From positions 1 to 8,940 of the forward strand of contig DKNF01000077.1 of the NCBI GenBank assembly GCA_002470165.1: 8,940 nucleotides of DNA, read 5' to 3'. Position numbers and translations under genes: made by a program. This document shows, one piece after another, positions 1-5,953 of the stretch (positions within the stretch are counted from its first letter, which is position 1; the number at the start of each line of letters is the position of its first letter). The stretch comes from Betaproteobacteria bacterium UBA7395 (GTDB lineage: Bacteria; Pseudomonadota; Gammaproteobacteria; Burkholderiales; Rhodocyclaceae). The notes under the pieces are model-generated. The model was given only the letters and a program-made list of their open reading frames with translations. It ran no database searches and was not told the DNA's origin.

Positions 1-31
1 TGCCGCAGATGCCGAGAATGTGAATGTGCAT
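1..31 (-). CDS. mpl: Mpl, UDP-N-acetylmuramate:tripeptide ligase (N-terminal fragment)
   Basis: Read on the minus strand from the ATG at 31-29, the sequence encodes M-H-I-H-I-L-G-I-C-G before it leaves the window. This is the characteristic N-terminus of Mpl (the E. coli protein begins M-R-I-H-I-L-G-I-C-G), including the start of the glycine-containing UDP-MurNAc-binding loop of the Mur ligase fold. Mpl ligates the recycled tripeptide L-Ala-gamma-D-Glu-meso-Dap to UDP-MurNAc in the cytoplasm, returning old cell wall to peptidoglycan synthesis. The gene is divergent from the next gene, with 50 nt between the two start codons. No clear Shine-Dalgarno is visible in front of it. Only ten residues are seen, so the identification rests on a short but very distinctive motif. 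Confidence 0.8.
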   Translation of the reverse strand, partial: MHIHILGICG

Positions 32-81
32 GTCACGTACTGTGGTTAGAATGAAGGCGATTTTACCCTGAGCGAGACATC
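32..81. promoter_or_regulatory. Divergent intergenic region with possible back-to-back -10 elements
   Basis: These 50 nt separate the starts of mpl (minus) and the next gene (plus). On the plus strand TAGAAT (47-52) matches the sigma70 -10 consensus at 5 of 6 positions; on the minus strand TAAAAT (65-60) also matches at 5 of 6. Either would give a leader of roughly 20 nt. I found no convincing -35 hexamer at 16-18 nt spacing for either, so these are only plausible promoters. Confidence 0.3.
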
Positions 82-672
82 ATGCCCCGCCATGAAAGGC
101 TGAAAACCGGGTCCGGTACCCGGGCCAGCATTGCCGCAGCCGCTGCCCGCCTGATGGCCGAGGACGGAATCAGCGATTTTCATCACGCCAAGAAAAAGGC
201 GGCGCGCCAGTTGGGACTCCCCGAGCATGTCGCGTTTCCCGACAATGCCGAGGTCGAGGCCGAATTGCGCGCCTATCGCAGTCTCTATCAGGGTGAGGAG
301 CACGCCGAGATGCTGCTGGCCATGCGCCAGACAGCGCTGGAACTGCTCGAACTGCTGCACGCCTTCAACCCCTTCCTGACCGGCTCCGTGCTCGACGGCA
401 CGGCTGGCGAACATTCGCACATCGACATCCTGCTGTTTGCCGACAGCGCCAAGGAGGTCGAAATCTTCCTGCTCAACCGCGGTGTCGATGTCAGCCATGT
501 GGAGCCGCGCAGCGATAAGGTCGAGGCCGTGTTGCGCATCGAGACCGATACGGTCGATGCCAATCTGGTGATCCTGCCGCCGCATCTCGAGCGGGTCAGT
601 CTCAAGCACCGCGACGGCCGGCCGCGCGAGCGCATCCGGGCGGCCGAACTGGCTGATCTGCTGAGCGAGTAG
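82..672 (+). CDS. Nucleotidyltransferase-like protein with degenerate active site, function unknown
   Basis: A 196-residue soluble protein without signal peptide or membrane segment. The N-terminal half (about 15-95) is predicted helical. The middle resembles the minimal nucleotidyltransferase fold: G101-S102, then eleven residues on a His-Ile-Asp (113-115) followed by hydrophobics, and a later V-D-A-N-L-V-I-L strand (158-165) where the third carboxylate of that fold would sit. In active enzymes the central motif is Asp-x-Asp/Glu; here the first acid is His113, so catalysis is doubtful. A regulatory or substrate-binding role is possible. The ATG at 82 is the first start of the frame; only a weak purine stretch (GAGCGAGA, 70-77) precedes it. 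aroQ follows after 39 nt and may be co-transcribed. The function is not known to me; the gene itself is well supported by codon bias and position. Confidence 0.8.
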   Translation: MPRHERLKTGSGTRASIAAAAARLMAEDGISDFHHAKKKAARQLGLPEHVAFPDNAEVEAELRAYRSLYQGEEHAEMLLAMRQTALELLELLHAFNPFLTGSVLDGTAGEHSHIDILLFADSAKEVEIFLLNRGVDVSHVEPRSDKVEAVLRIETDTVDANLVILPPHLERVSLKHRDGRPRERIRAAELADLLSE

Positions 673-694
673 ACTGGACAAATTGCGGCGATTT

Positions 695-710
695 GCGGCA
701 AACTTGCCGC
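695..710 (+). promoter_or_regulatory. Inverted repeat immediately upstream of aroQ start codon
   Basis: GCGGCAA (695-701) and TTGCCGC (704-710) are perfect complements separated by two bases. As RNA this would form a six-pair stem with an AACT tetraloop, ending two bases before the aroQ ATG (712). It occupies the place where a Shine-Dalgarno should be, and none is seen. A second copy of TTGCGGC at 683-689 offers an alternative partner for the 3' arm. It could be a translational control hairpin or a protein-binding site; there is no T-run, so it is not a terminator. Confidence 0.45.
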
Positions 711-711
711 C

Positions 712-1194
712 ATGACGAAGCGAAAAACTGCTTCCAAGCCGGCGGAAAAGGCTCGCATCCTGGTGGTGCATGGGCCTAATCTGAACCTGCTTGGGACGCG
801 CGAACCCGAGCACTACGGTCGCCTGACCCTGGCCGACATCAACCTGACACTGGCGTGTCTGGCGGATAGTGTCGGGGTCGAGCTGGAAGCCTTCCAGAGC
901 AATCACGAAGGCGCGCTGATCGAGCGCATCCACGCGGCCCGCGAGCAGGGCGTCCGCGCCATCATCATCAACCCGGCTGCCTACACGCACACCAGCGTTG
1001 CCCTGCGCGACGCGCTGGCGGCAGTCGCCATCCCCTTTGTCGAGGTGCATCTGTCGAACGTGCATGCCCGCGAACCTTTCCGGCATCACTCGTATTTCTC
1101 CGACCTGGCCGTCGGCGTCATCTGCGGCCTCGGCCACGAGGGCTATCGCCTGGCCCTCGAATACCTTCTCAACAAGATCAATCTGGATCAATAA
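712..1194 (+). CDS. aroQ: Type II 3-dehydroquinate dehydratase
   Basis: AroQ converts 3-dehydroquinate to 3-dehydroshikimate, the third step of the shikimate pathway, as a cytoplasmic dodecamer. All the family landmarks are present in 160 residues: the [17 protein letters not shown] loop (20-36) with the catalytic Arg30 and Tyr35, Asn87 and the Y-T-H-T-S segment (91-95), and H-L-S-N-V-H-A-R-E (113-121) with His113 and Arg120, then Arg124. Relative to most AroQ proteins, which begin a few residues before the first beta strand, there is a basic extension of about 14 residues; no in-frame ATG lies closer to the conserved core, so the ATG at 712 is kept. It has no visible Shine-Dalgarno and a hairpin abuts it. 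In many proteobacteria aroQ lies directly upstream of accB, as here (54-nt gap). Confidence 0.96.
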   Translation: MTKRKTASKPAEKARILVVHGPNLNLLGTREPEHYGRLTLADINLTLACLADSVGVELEAFQSNHEGALIERIHAAREQGVRAIIINPAAYTHTSVALRDALAAVAIPFVEVHLSNVHAREPFRHHSYFSDLAVGVICGLGHEGYRLALEYLLNKINLDQ

Positions 1195-1207
1195 CGACAA
1201 TTGTCGT
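1194..1207. promoter_or_regulatory. 14-bp perfect palindrome between aroQ and accB
   Basis: ACGACAATTGTCGT is its own reverse complement and starts at the last base of the aroQ stop codon. Flanking GATCA (1186-1190) and TGATC (1207-1211) extend the dyad with an asymmetric bulge. No T-run follows, so an intrinsic terminator is unlikely. Its symmetry without spacer suits a homodimeric regulator upstream of accBC. The bound protein cannot be named from sequence. Confidence 0.4.
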
Positions 1208-1236
1208 GATCATGCGCCCAAAATGCGCGAAAAATT

Positions 1237-1242
1237 AGGGAG
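1237..1242 (+). promoter_or_regulatory. Ribosome binding site of accB
   Basis: AGGGAG lies six bases before the accB ATG (1249), which fixes that start. It is one of only three strong Shine-Dalgarno sequences among the plus-strand genes, the others preceding the zinc-ribbon gene (GAGGA, 3926-3930) and olsB (AAGGAG, 5980-5985). Confidence 0.8.
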
Positions 1243-1248
1243 TCATTC

Positions 1249-1701
1249 ATGGATCTGCGCAAGCTGAAGAAACTTATCGACCTCGTTCAGGAGTCCGGCA
1301 TCTCCGAACTGGAAGTCACCGAAGGTGAGGAAAAGGTCCGTATTGCCAAGCATTTCGGTGCCGTGGCCGCGCCGGTACAATACGCCATGCCGGCTGCCAT
1401 GCCCGCGGCTGCCGCAGCGCCGGCGGTTTCCTCGGTCAACCTCGATGACGAGGATGATGTGCCGGAAGGCCACGTCGTCAAGTCGCCCATGGTCGGCACC
1501 TTCTACCGCTCGCCGTCGCCCGGCGCCGATGCCTTCGTCCAGGTCGGCAGCGTCGTCAAGAAGGGCGATACGCTGTGCATCATCGAAGCGATGAAACTGC
1601 TCAATGAAATCGAGTCCGATGCCGACGGCACGGTCAAGGCCATCCTGCTCGACAACGGCGAGCCGGTCGAATTTGGCGAGCCCCTGTTTGTGATCGGCTG
1701 A
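1249..1701 (+). CDS. accB: Biotin carboxyl carrier protein of acetyl-CoA carboxylase
   Basis: AccB carries the biotin that shuttles CO2 from biotin carboxylase (AccC) to the AccAD carboxyltransferase, making malonyl-CoA for fatty-acid synthesis in the cytoplasm. The 150 residues are of normal length and order: an N-terminal AccC-contacting helix ([10 protein letters not shown]), a flexible Ala/Pro-rich linker (about 38-62), then the C-terminal biotinyl domain. That domain has the thumb region ([15 protein letters not shown], 79-93) and the biotinylation motif E-A-M-K-L (113-117), with Lys116 as the biotinylated lysine. A good Shine-Dalgarno supports the ATG at 1249. accC follows within 8 nt. 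In E. coli accBC is autoregulated through AccB; whether that applies here is not visible. Confidence 0.98.
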   Translation: MDLRKLKKLIDLVQESGISELEVTEGEEKVRIAKHFGAVAAPVQYAMPAAMPAAAAAPAVSSVNLDDEDDVPEGHVVKSPMVGTFYRSPSPGADAFVQVGSVVKKGDTLCIIEAMKLLNEIESDADGTVKAILLDNGEPVEFGEPLFVIG

Positions 1702-1709
1702 TCATGGCG

Positions 1710-3068
1710 ATGTTCGAAAAAATCCTGATCGCGAACCGGGGGGAAATTGCCCTTCGGATTCAGCGTGCCTGTCGCGAACTGGGCATCAAGACCGTGGTCG
1801 TGCACTCCGAGGCCGACCGCGAGGCCAAGTACGTCAAGCTGGCCGACGAGTCGGTGTGCATCGGTCCGGCAGCATCGGCGCAAAGCTATCTGAACGTGCC
1901 GGCAATCATCTCGGCGGCTGAGGTGACCGATGCCCAGGCGATTCACCCGGGCTATGGTTTTCTCTCCGAGAATGCCGACTTCGCCGAGCGGGTCGAGACT
2001 TCCGGCTTCGTCTTCATCGGCCCGAAGGCAGAGACCATCCGTTTGATGGGCGACAAGGTATCGGCCAAGGACGCGATGAAGGCTGCCGGCGTGCCCTGCG
2101 TGCCCGGTTCGGACGGCGCCTTGCCGGAAGACCCCAAGGAGATCATCAAGATTGCCCGGGCAGTCGGTTACCCGGTGATCATCAAGGCGGCCGGTGGCGG
2201 CGGCGGGCGCGGCATGCGCGTGGTGCACACCGAGGCCGCCCTGCTGAATGCGGTCGGTACGACCCGTCAGGAAGCCGGTACCTTTTTCGGCAATCCCGCG
2301 GTGTACATGGAGAAATTCCTGGAAAATCCGCGTCACGTCGAAATCCAGGTGCTGGCCGACGAATACAAGAACGCCATCTATCTCGGCGAGCGCGACTGCT
2401 CGATGCAGCGCCGCCACCAGAAGGTGATCGAAGAGGCGCCGGCGCCGCATATTCCGGCGCGTCTGATCAGCCGCATCGGTGAGCGTTGCGCCGAAGCCTG
2501 CCGCAAGATCGGCTACCGCGGGGCGGGGACCTTCGAATTCCTCTATGAAGATGGGGAGTTCTATTTCATCGAGATGAACACCCGCGTTCAGGTCGAGCAT
2601 CCGGTCACCGAAATGATCACCGGTGTCGACATCGTCCAGGAGCAGATCCGCGTCGCTGCCGGCGAGAAACTGCGTTATCGCCAGAAGGATATCGTGCTGC
2701 GCGGGCATGCGATCGAATGCCGCATCAATGCCGAAGATCCCTTCACGTTCGTGCCATCTCCCGGCAAGATCGAGTTTTATCACCCGCCCGGCGGCCCCGG
2801 TATCCGTGTCGATTCGCACATCTACCAGGGCTATCGCGTCCCGTCGCATTACGATTCGATGGTCGCCAAGGTCATCGCTTATGGCGATACCCGCGAGCAG
2901 GCGATCCGACGCATGCGCATCGCGTTGTCGGAGATGAGCATCCAGGGGATCAAGACCAACATTGCCCTGCACCAGGAACTGATGCTCGATGCCCGCTTCA
3001 ACGAAGGCGGCACCAGCATCCATTACCTGGAGCACAAGCTGGCCGACAAGAGCGAGGTCAAGCAGTAA
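1710..3068 (+). CDS. accC: Biotin carboxylase subunit of acetyl-CoA carboxylase
   Basis: AccC uses ATP and bicarbonate to carboxylate the biotin on AccB. The 452-residue protein has the full architecture: N-terminal Rossmann-like domain beginning [14 protein letters not shown], central ATP-grasp domain with the glycine-rich lid (G-G-G-G-G-R-G-M, 162-169), and the C-terminal carboxylase domain. Counting from the ATG at 1710, the residues known to matter in the E. coli enzyme fall at identical numbers: Lys116, Lys159, His209, Lys238, Glu276, Glu288, Asn290, Arg292 and Arg338. That is why I prefer 1710 to the in-frame ATG at 1704, which would add Met-Ala. Neither start has a good Shine-Dalgarno; translational coupling to accB, whose stop is at 1699-1701, is likely. 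prmA starts 2 nt after the stop. Confidence 0.98.
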   Translation: MFEKILIANRGEIALRIQRACRELGIKTVVVHSEADREAKYVKLADESVCIGPAASAQSYLNVPAIISAAEVTDAQAIHPGYGFLSENADFAERVETSGFVFIGPKAETIRLMGDKVSAKDAMKAAGVPCVPGSDGALPEDPKEIIKIARAVGYPVIIKAAGGGGGRGMRVVHTEAALLNAVGTTRQEAGTFFGNPAVYMEKFLENPRHVEIQVLADEYKNAIYLGERDCSMQRRHQKVIEEAPAPHIPARLISRIGERCAEACRKIGYRGAGTFEFLYEDGEFYFIEMNTRVQVEHPVTEMITGVDIVQEQIRVAAGEKLRYRQKDIVLRGHAIECRINAEDPFTFVPSPGKIEFYHPPGGPGIRVDSHIYQGYRVPSHYDSMVAKVIAYGDTREQAIRRMRIALSEMSIQGIKTNIALHQELMLDARFNEGGTSIHYLEHKLADKSEVKQ

Positions 3069-3070
3069 GC

Positions 3071-3961
3071 ATGGCCTGGCAAAACGTCAGTTTCCTGACC
3101 GATGCGGCCAGTGCCGAGCCGGTCTGCGACGCCCTGCTCGAGCTTGGCGCGCTGTCGGCCAGTATCGAGGATGCCGATGCCGGCACGCCCGACGAGCAGC
3201 CGCAGTTCGGCGAACCCGGTTCGGTGACCACCCCGGGCTGGGCGCATTCGCGTGTCGTCGCCTTGTTCGAGCCGGACGCCGATGTCGCTGCGATGCTTGC
3301 CGGTGCCGCCGCCCAGGCCGGTTTGGAAGCTGTCCCGGCATTCACCGTCGAGCCGGTCGAGGAACAGAACTGGGTGCAGTTGACCCAGGCGCAGTTCGAT
3401 CCGATCCGCGTTTCCGGTCGCCTGTGGATTGTCCCGTCCTGGCATGAATCGCCGGACCCGGCGGCGATCAATCTGGTGCTCGACCCGGGCATGGCCTTCG
3501 GCACCGGTTCGCACCCGACCACCCGGCTGTGTCTGGAATGGCTGGAGCGCACCATTACCGGCGGCGAATCGCTGCTCGACTACGGGTGCGGTTCCGGCAT
3601 CCTGGCCATTGCCGCGGCCAAACTCGGGGCGGCGGCGGTTGCCGGCGTCGATATCGACCCGCAGGCGGTCGATGCAGCCAATGCCAACGCGGCCAGCAAT
3701 GACGTCGCTGCCCGTTTCGCCGACTCGGCAGAGACGCTGGCAGGCGAGTATGATGTCGTCGTGGCCAACATCCTCTCGAACCCGCTGCGTGTCCTTGCCC
3801 CAGCTATCTGTGCGCATGTCCGCGCCGGTGGCCGGCTGGCCCTGTCCGGCATCCTGCGCGAACAGGCCGAGGAAATCATTGCCGTCTACGCGCCTTGGAT
3901 TCCGCTGCAGGTGGCCGATATGCGCGAGGACTGGGTATGTCTGGCCGGAGTAAAGCCCTGA
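3071..3961 (+). CDS. prmA: Ribosomal protein L11 methyltransferase
   Basis: PrmA trimethylates lysines and the N-terminus of ribosomal protein L11 using S-adenosylmethionine. The 296-residue protein is close to the E. coli length. It has an N-terminal L11-recognition domain (M-A-W-Q onward, about 1-60), a linker, and a class I methyltransferase domain. Signature elements are D-P-G-M-A-F-G-T-G-S-H-P-T-T (138-151), SAM-binding motif I L-D-Y-G-C-G-S-G-I-L (169-178), V-D-I-D-P (193-197) and A-N-I-L-S-N-P-L (232-239), the family's NILxxPL loop. The frame is open upstream into accC, but the family N-terminus M-x-W-x-x-V-x-F matches the ATG at 3071, 2 nt after the accC stop; GAGG at 3054-3057 is a rather distant ribosome-binding site. 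accC-prmA linkage is common in betaproteobacteria and gammaproteobacteria. The 3' end overlaps the next gene by 25 nt. Confidence 0.97.
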   Translation: MAWQNVSFLTDAASAEPVCDALLELGALSASIEDADAGTPDEQPQFGEPGSVTTPGWAHSRVVALFEPDADVAAMLAGAAAQAGLEAVPAFTVEPVEEQNWVQLTQAQFDPIRVSGRLWIVPSWHESPDPAAINLVLDPGMAFGTGSHPTTRLCLEWLERTITGGESLLDYGCGSGILAIAAAKLGAAAVAGVDIDPQAVDAANANAASNDVAARFADSAETLAGEYDVVVANILSNPLRVLAPAICAHVRAGGRLALSGILREQAEEIIAVYAPWIPLQVADMREDWVCLAGVKP

Positions 3962-4962
3962 CCCGCACCCGTTGCCCGGCGTGTGGCACGGTCTTCCGTG
4001 TCACCTCCGAGCAATTACGCCTGAAGGCCGGCAAGGTTCGTTGCGGTCATTGTCAGACCGTTTTCAACGCCTTCGATCATCTGCAGATGGAGGAGCCGCC
4101 GCTGCCGGAAACGCAGCCTGCCACGGTGCCCGAACCGGAGTTCAGCCCGGTTGCCCTGCAGGAGACGTCGACGTCTCCGGAGACGTTTGAAGCGATCCCG
4201 GAGGATCGCTCTCCTCCCGCCAGCGAGCCGGAAACATCGCCTGCCGTGCCGGAATTTCCCGAAGTCCAGGAGATGCCGCCGGAGACGAGACCATCGCCAG
4301 AAGAAACGACCGTCGCCGAACCGGAACGCGTCGAAGCATTGCCCGAGCCCTTGCCGGAGAGTCCGGAGGAAACCACCCTGGCAGCCCGCGAGGCCGGCCT
4401 GGTGGCGGTTCGCGAACTGGCTGACAGCAATGCCTATAACCGCTGGTCGGCCGGCCCGCTGGCCAGCGACGGCTTCGGCGGTTTCGACGAAGCCGCCCAG
4501 AAATCGCCTGCCTGGCCTTACCTTCTGGTCTTCCTGATCGCCCTGCTGGTGCTGTGCGCTCAACTGGCCATGCATTACCGGACCGAAATCGTCCAGCGCG
4601 TGCCGGCACTGGGTGCTAGCTATGCTGCCTTGGGCATCGACGTCCCCCTGCCGCGCGATGTTGCCCTGGTCTCGATCGAGACCTCCGATCTGCAGGCCGA
4701 CGCGGCCCGCGGCCTGTTCGTGCTGAACGCCACCCTGAAGAACCGGGCGCTGCATGCCCAGGCCTGGCCCAGTCTTGAACTGACGCTGACCGACATCAAC
4801 GACCGGGTCGTTGCCCGACGGGTCATCGACGCCCCGGACTACCTCCCCGCCGGGGTATCCGCCGACGCCTTCCCGGCCAATGCCGAAACCGCCGTTCGCC
4901 TGTGGATCGAGGCCTCGGACATCGGCGCCACCGGCTATCGCCTTTACATTTTCTATCCCTGA
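3937..4962 (+). CDS. Zinc-ribbon (MJ0042-type) single-pass membrane protein with DUF3426 domain
   Basis: A 341-residue protein with three parts. Residues 12-46 form an MJ0042-type zinc ribbon with two Cys pairs (C13-x2-C16 and C36-x2-C39) ending in the typical T-V-F-N-A-F. Residues about 52-148 are a disordered Pro/Glu-rich acidic linker. A single transmembrane helix (about 193-212, L-L-V-F-L-I-A-L-L-V-L core) is followed by a DUF3426 domain (about 215-341). With no N-terminal signal peptide, the zinc ribbon is probably cytoplasmic and DUF3426 periplasmic. The molecular role of this family is unknown to me. The ATG at 3937 is chosen because GAGGA (3926-3930) lies six bases upstream; it overlaps the end of prmA by 25 nt, implying co-translation. 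A longer TTG-initiated form at 3895 is less likely. Two perfect inverted repeats sit in the linker DNA. Confidence 0.93.
   Translation: MSGRSKALTRTRCPACGTVFRVTSEQLRLKAGKVRCGHCQTVFNAFDHLQMEEPPLPETQPATVPEPEFSPVALQETSTSPETFEAIPEDRSPPASEPETSPAVPEFPEVQEMPPETRPSPEETTVAEPERVEALPEPLPESPEETTLAAREAGLVAVRELADSNAYNRWSAGPLASDGFGGFDEAAQKSPAWPYLLVFLIALLVLCAQLAMHYRTEIVQRVPALGASYAALGIDVPLPRDVALVSIETSDLQADAARGLFVLNATLKNRALHAQAWPSLELTLTDINDRVVARRVIDAPDYLPAGVSADAFPANAETAVRLWIEASDIGATGYRLYIFYP
4161..4178. repeat. 18-bp perfect palindrome inside the zinc-ribbon protein's linker
   Basis: The two halves GGAGACGTC and GACGTCTCC are exact reverse complements with no spacer. The palindrome encodes part of the Glu-Thr-Ser-Thr-Ser-Pro linker stretch. 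A shorter related element, CCGGAGACG, occurs at 4177-4185 and again at 4279-4287. It lies within coding sequence, so it may be chance in a low-complexity linker, a quasi-palindrome mutation hotspot or a binding site. Confidence 0.5.
4191..4210. repeat. Second inverted repeat (8-bp stem, 4-nt loop) in the same linker
   Basis: AGCGATCC (4191-4198) and GGATCGCT (4203-4210) are exact complements around the loop CGGA. The element begins only 12 nt after the 18-bp palindrome, so two stable hairpins can form in tandem in the mRNA at the point where the ribosome translates the disordered linker. Confidence 0.5.
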
Positions 4963-4970
4963 CCGACAAC

Positions 4971-5906
4971 ATGACGACACTGATCTGCGGCTCGCTGGCC
5001 TTCGACAACATCATGGTCTTCCCGGACCGCTTCAAGAACCACATCCTGCCCGAGCAGATCCACATCCTCAACGTCGCCTTCCTGGTCCCGGAAATGCGCC
5101 GCGAGTACGGCGGTTGTGCCGGCAATATCGCTTACAACCTGATGCTGCTCGGCGGCGACGCGAGCATCATGGCCACGGTCGGTGACGACGCCGCGCCCTA
5201 TCTCGCCCGTCTCGACGAACTGGGTCTGACGCGCCGCCATGTGCGTCAGGTGCCGGGTAGTTTCACCGCCCAGGCCTTCATCACCACCGATCTTGACGAC
5301 AACCAGATCACCGCCTTCCACCCCGGCGCGATGGCTTTCTCGCACCTGAACAAGGTCGAGCAGGCCGGCGCCAAGCTCGGCATCGTTGCCCCCGACGGCC
5401 GTGAGGGCATGCTCCAGCACGCCCGCGATTTTTCTGCCGCCGGTGTGCCCTTCATCTTCGATCCGGGCCAGGGTCTGCCGATGTTCGACGGCGACGACCT
5501 GATGGATTTCCTGCGCCTGGCCGATTACGCCTGTTTCAACGATTACGAGGCCAGGCTGGCGTGCGACCGCACCGGCCGTAGCCTTGAACAGCTGGCGCAG
5601 GAGGTCAAGGCACTGATCGTCACCCGTGGTGGCGAAGGGTCGGAAATCCATGCCGACGGTCAGCGTTACGACATTCCCTGCGTGGCGCCCGACGCCATCG
5701 TCGATCCGACGGGTTGTGGCGATGCCTACCGCGCCGGTCTGCTGTACGGCATCGCCAATGGCTGGGATTGGCCGACGACCGGCCGTCTGGCATCGGTCAT
5801 GGGGTCGATCAAGATCGCCCATCGCGGTGGCCAGAATCACCGGCCAAGCCGTGAAGAAATCGGCGAACGCTATCGCCGCGCCTTTGGCTGCGCCCTGCCC
5901 GAATAA
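4971..5906 (+). CDS. PfkB/ribokinase-family carbohydrate or nucleoside kinase
   Basis: A 311-residue cytoplasmic kinase of the ribokinase fold. Visible elements are the N-terminal strand with substrate-binding Asp (G-S-L-A-F-D-N-I, 7-14), PfkB signature 1 (Y-G-G-C-A-G-N-I-A-Y-N, 46-56), the nucleotide-binding V-T-R-G-G-E-G (217-223), and signature 2 D-P-T-G-C-G-D-A-Y-R-A-G (245-256) with the catalytic base Asp251. The variant D-P-T-G-C-G-D, in place of the usual D-T-T-G-A-G-D, places it with the adenosine-kinase-like group of the family, so nucleoside phosphorylation is plausible, but the substrate cannot be fixed from sequence. The start at 4971 lies 8 nt after the previous stop and has no Shine-Dalgarno, so coupling is likely; the family N-terminus M-T-T-L-I-C-G-S fits this ATG better than the longer GTG form at 4902. 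It is the last gene of the accB-led run. Confidence 0.92.
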   Translation: MTTLICGSLAFDNIMVFPDRFKNHILPEQIHILNVAFLVPEMRREYGGCAGNIAYNLMLLGGDASIMATVGDDAAPYLARLDELGLTRRHVRQVPGSFTAQAFITTDLDDNQITAFHPGAMAFSHLNKVEQAGAKLGIVAPDGREGMLQHARDFSAAGVPFIFDPGQGLPMFDGDDLMDFLRLADYACFNDYEARLACDRTGRSLEQLAQEVKALIVTRGGEGSEIHADGQRYDIPCVAPDAIVDPTGCGDAYRAGLLYGIANGWDWPTTGRLASVMGSIKIAHRGGQNHRPSREEIGERYRRAFGCALPE

Positions 5907-5953
5907 GGCTGAAACCCGTCTGTAATGCACGGGCAATAGGCGTGTAACACGTC
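5907..5953 (+). promoter_or_regulatory. Spacer before olsB with 11-nt-phased heptamers and a short dyad
   Basis: Heptamers start every 11 nt: CTGTAAT (5920), GGGCAAT (5931), GTGTAAC (5942), and CTGTTCC (5953, continuing to 5959). The first matches the Pho-box half-site CTGTCAT at 6 of 7 positions; the others match more weakly (3-4 of 7). CGTGTAACACG (5941-5951) is an odd-centred perfect dyad. Ornithine-lipid genes are often induced by phosphate starvation through PhoB, which makes a Pho-box reading attractive, but conservation is weak and no -10 is well placed. TGTAAT (5921-5926) is a 5-of-6 -10 match without a -35. No terminator for the upstream operon is seen. Confidence 0.3.

Noticed and set aside
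82..230. TetR-like helix-turn-helix at the N-terminus of the first complete gene
   Set aside because: The A-A-A-R-L-M-A-E-D-G stretch superficially resembles a TetR first helix, but the recognition-helix pattern does not follow and the rest of the protein looks like a nucleotidyltransferase fold.
46..1200. Long open frame (384 codons) on the minus strand opposite the nucleotidyltransferase-like gene and aroQ
   Set aside because: It is antisense to clearly recognised aroQ; GC-rich, GC3-biased genes routinely leave the opposite frame open, and its translation resembles no family and has no Shine-Dalgarno.
1503..3035. 510-codon open frame on the minus strand opposite accC
   Set aside because: accC on the plus strand is certain, with every catalytic residue present; the antisense translation is rich in Asp, Arg, His and Gly, typical of a reversed coding frame.
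2717..3070. Upstream extension of the prmA frame into accC
   Set aside because: The PrmA family N-terminus aligns with the ATG at 3071; the upstream translation has no similarity to anything and overlaps conserved accC sequence.
4902..4970. Longer kinase form starting at GTG 4902
   Set aside because: It would overlap the end of the DUF3426 domain by 61 nt and add residues absent from PfkB proteins; the ATG at 4971 gives the canonical first strand.
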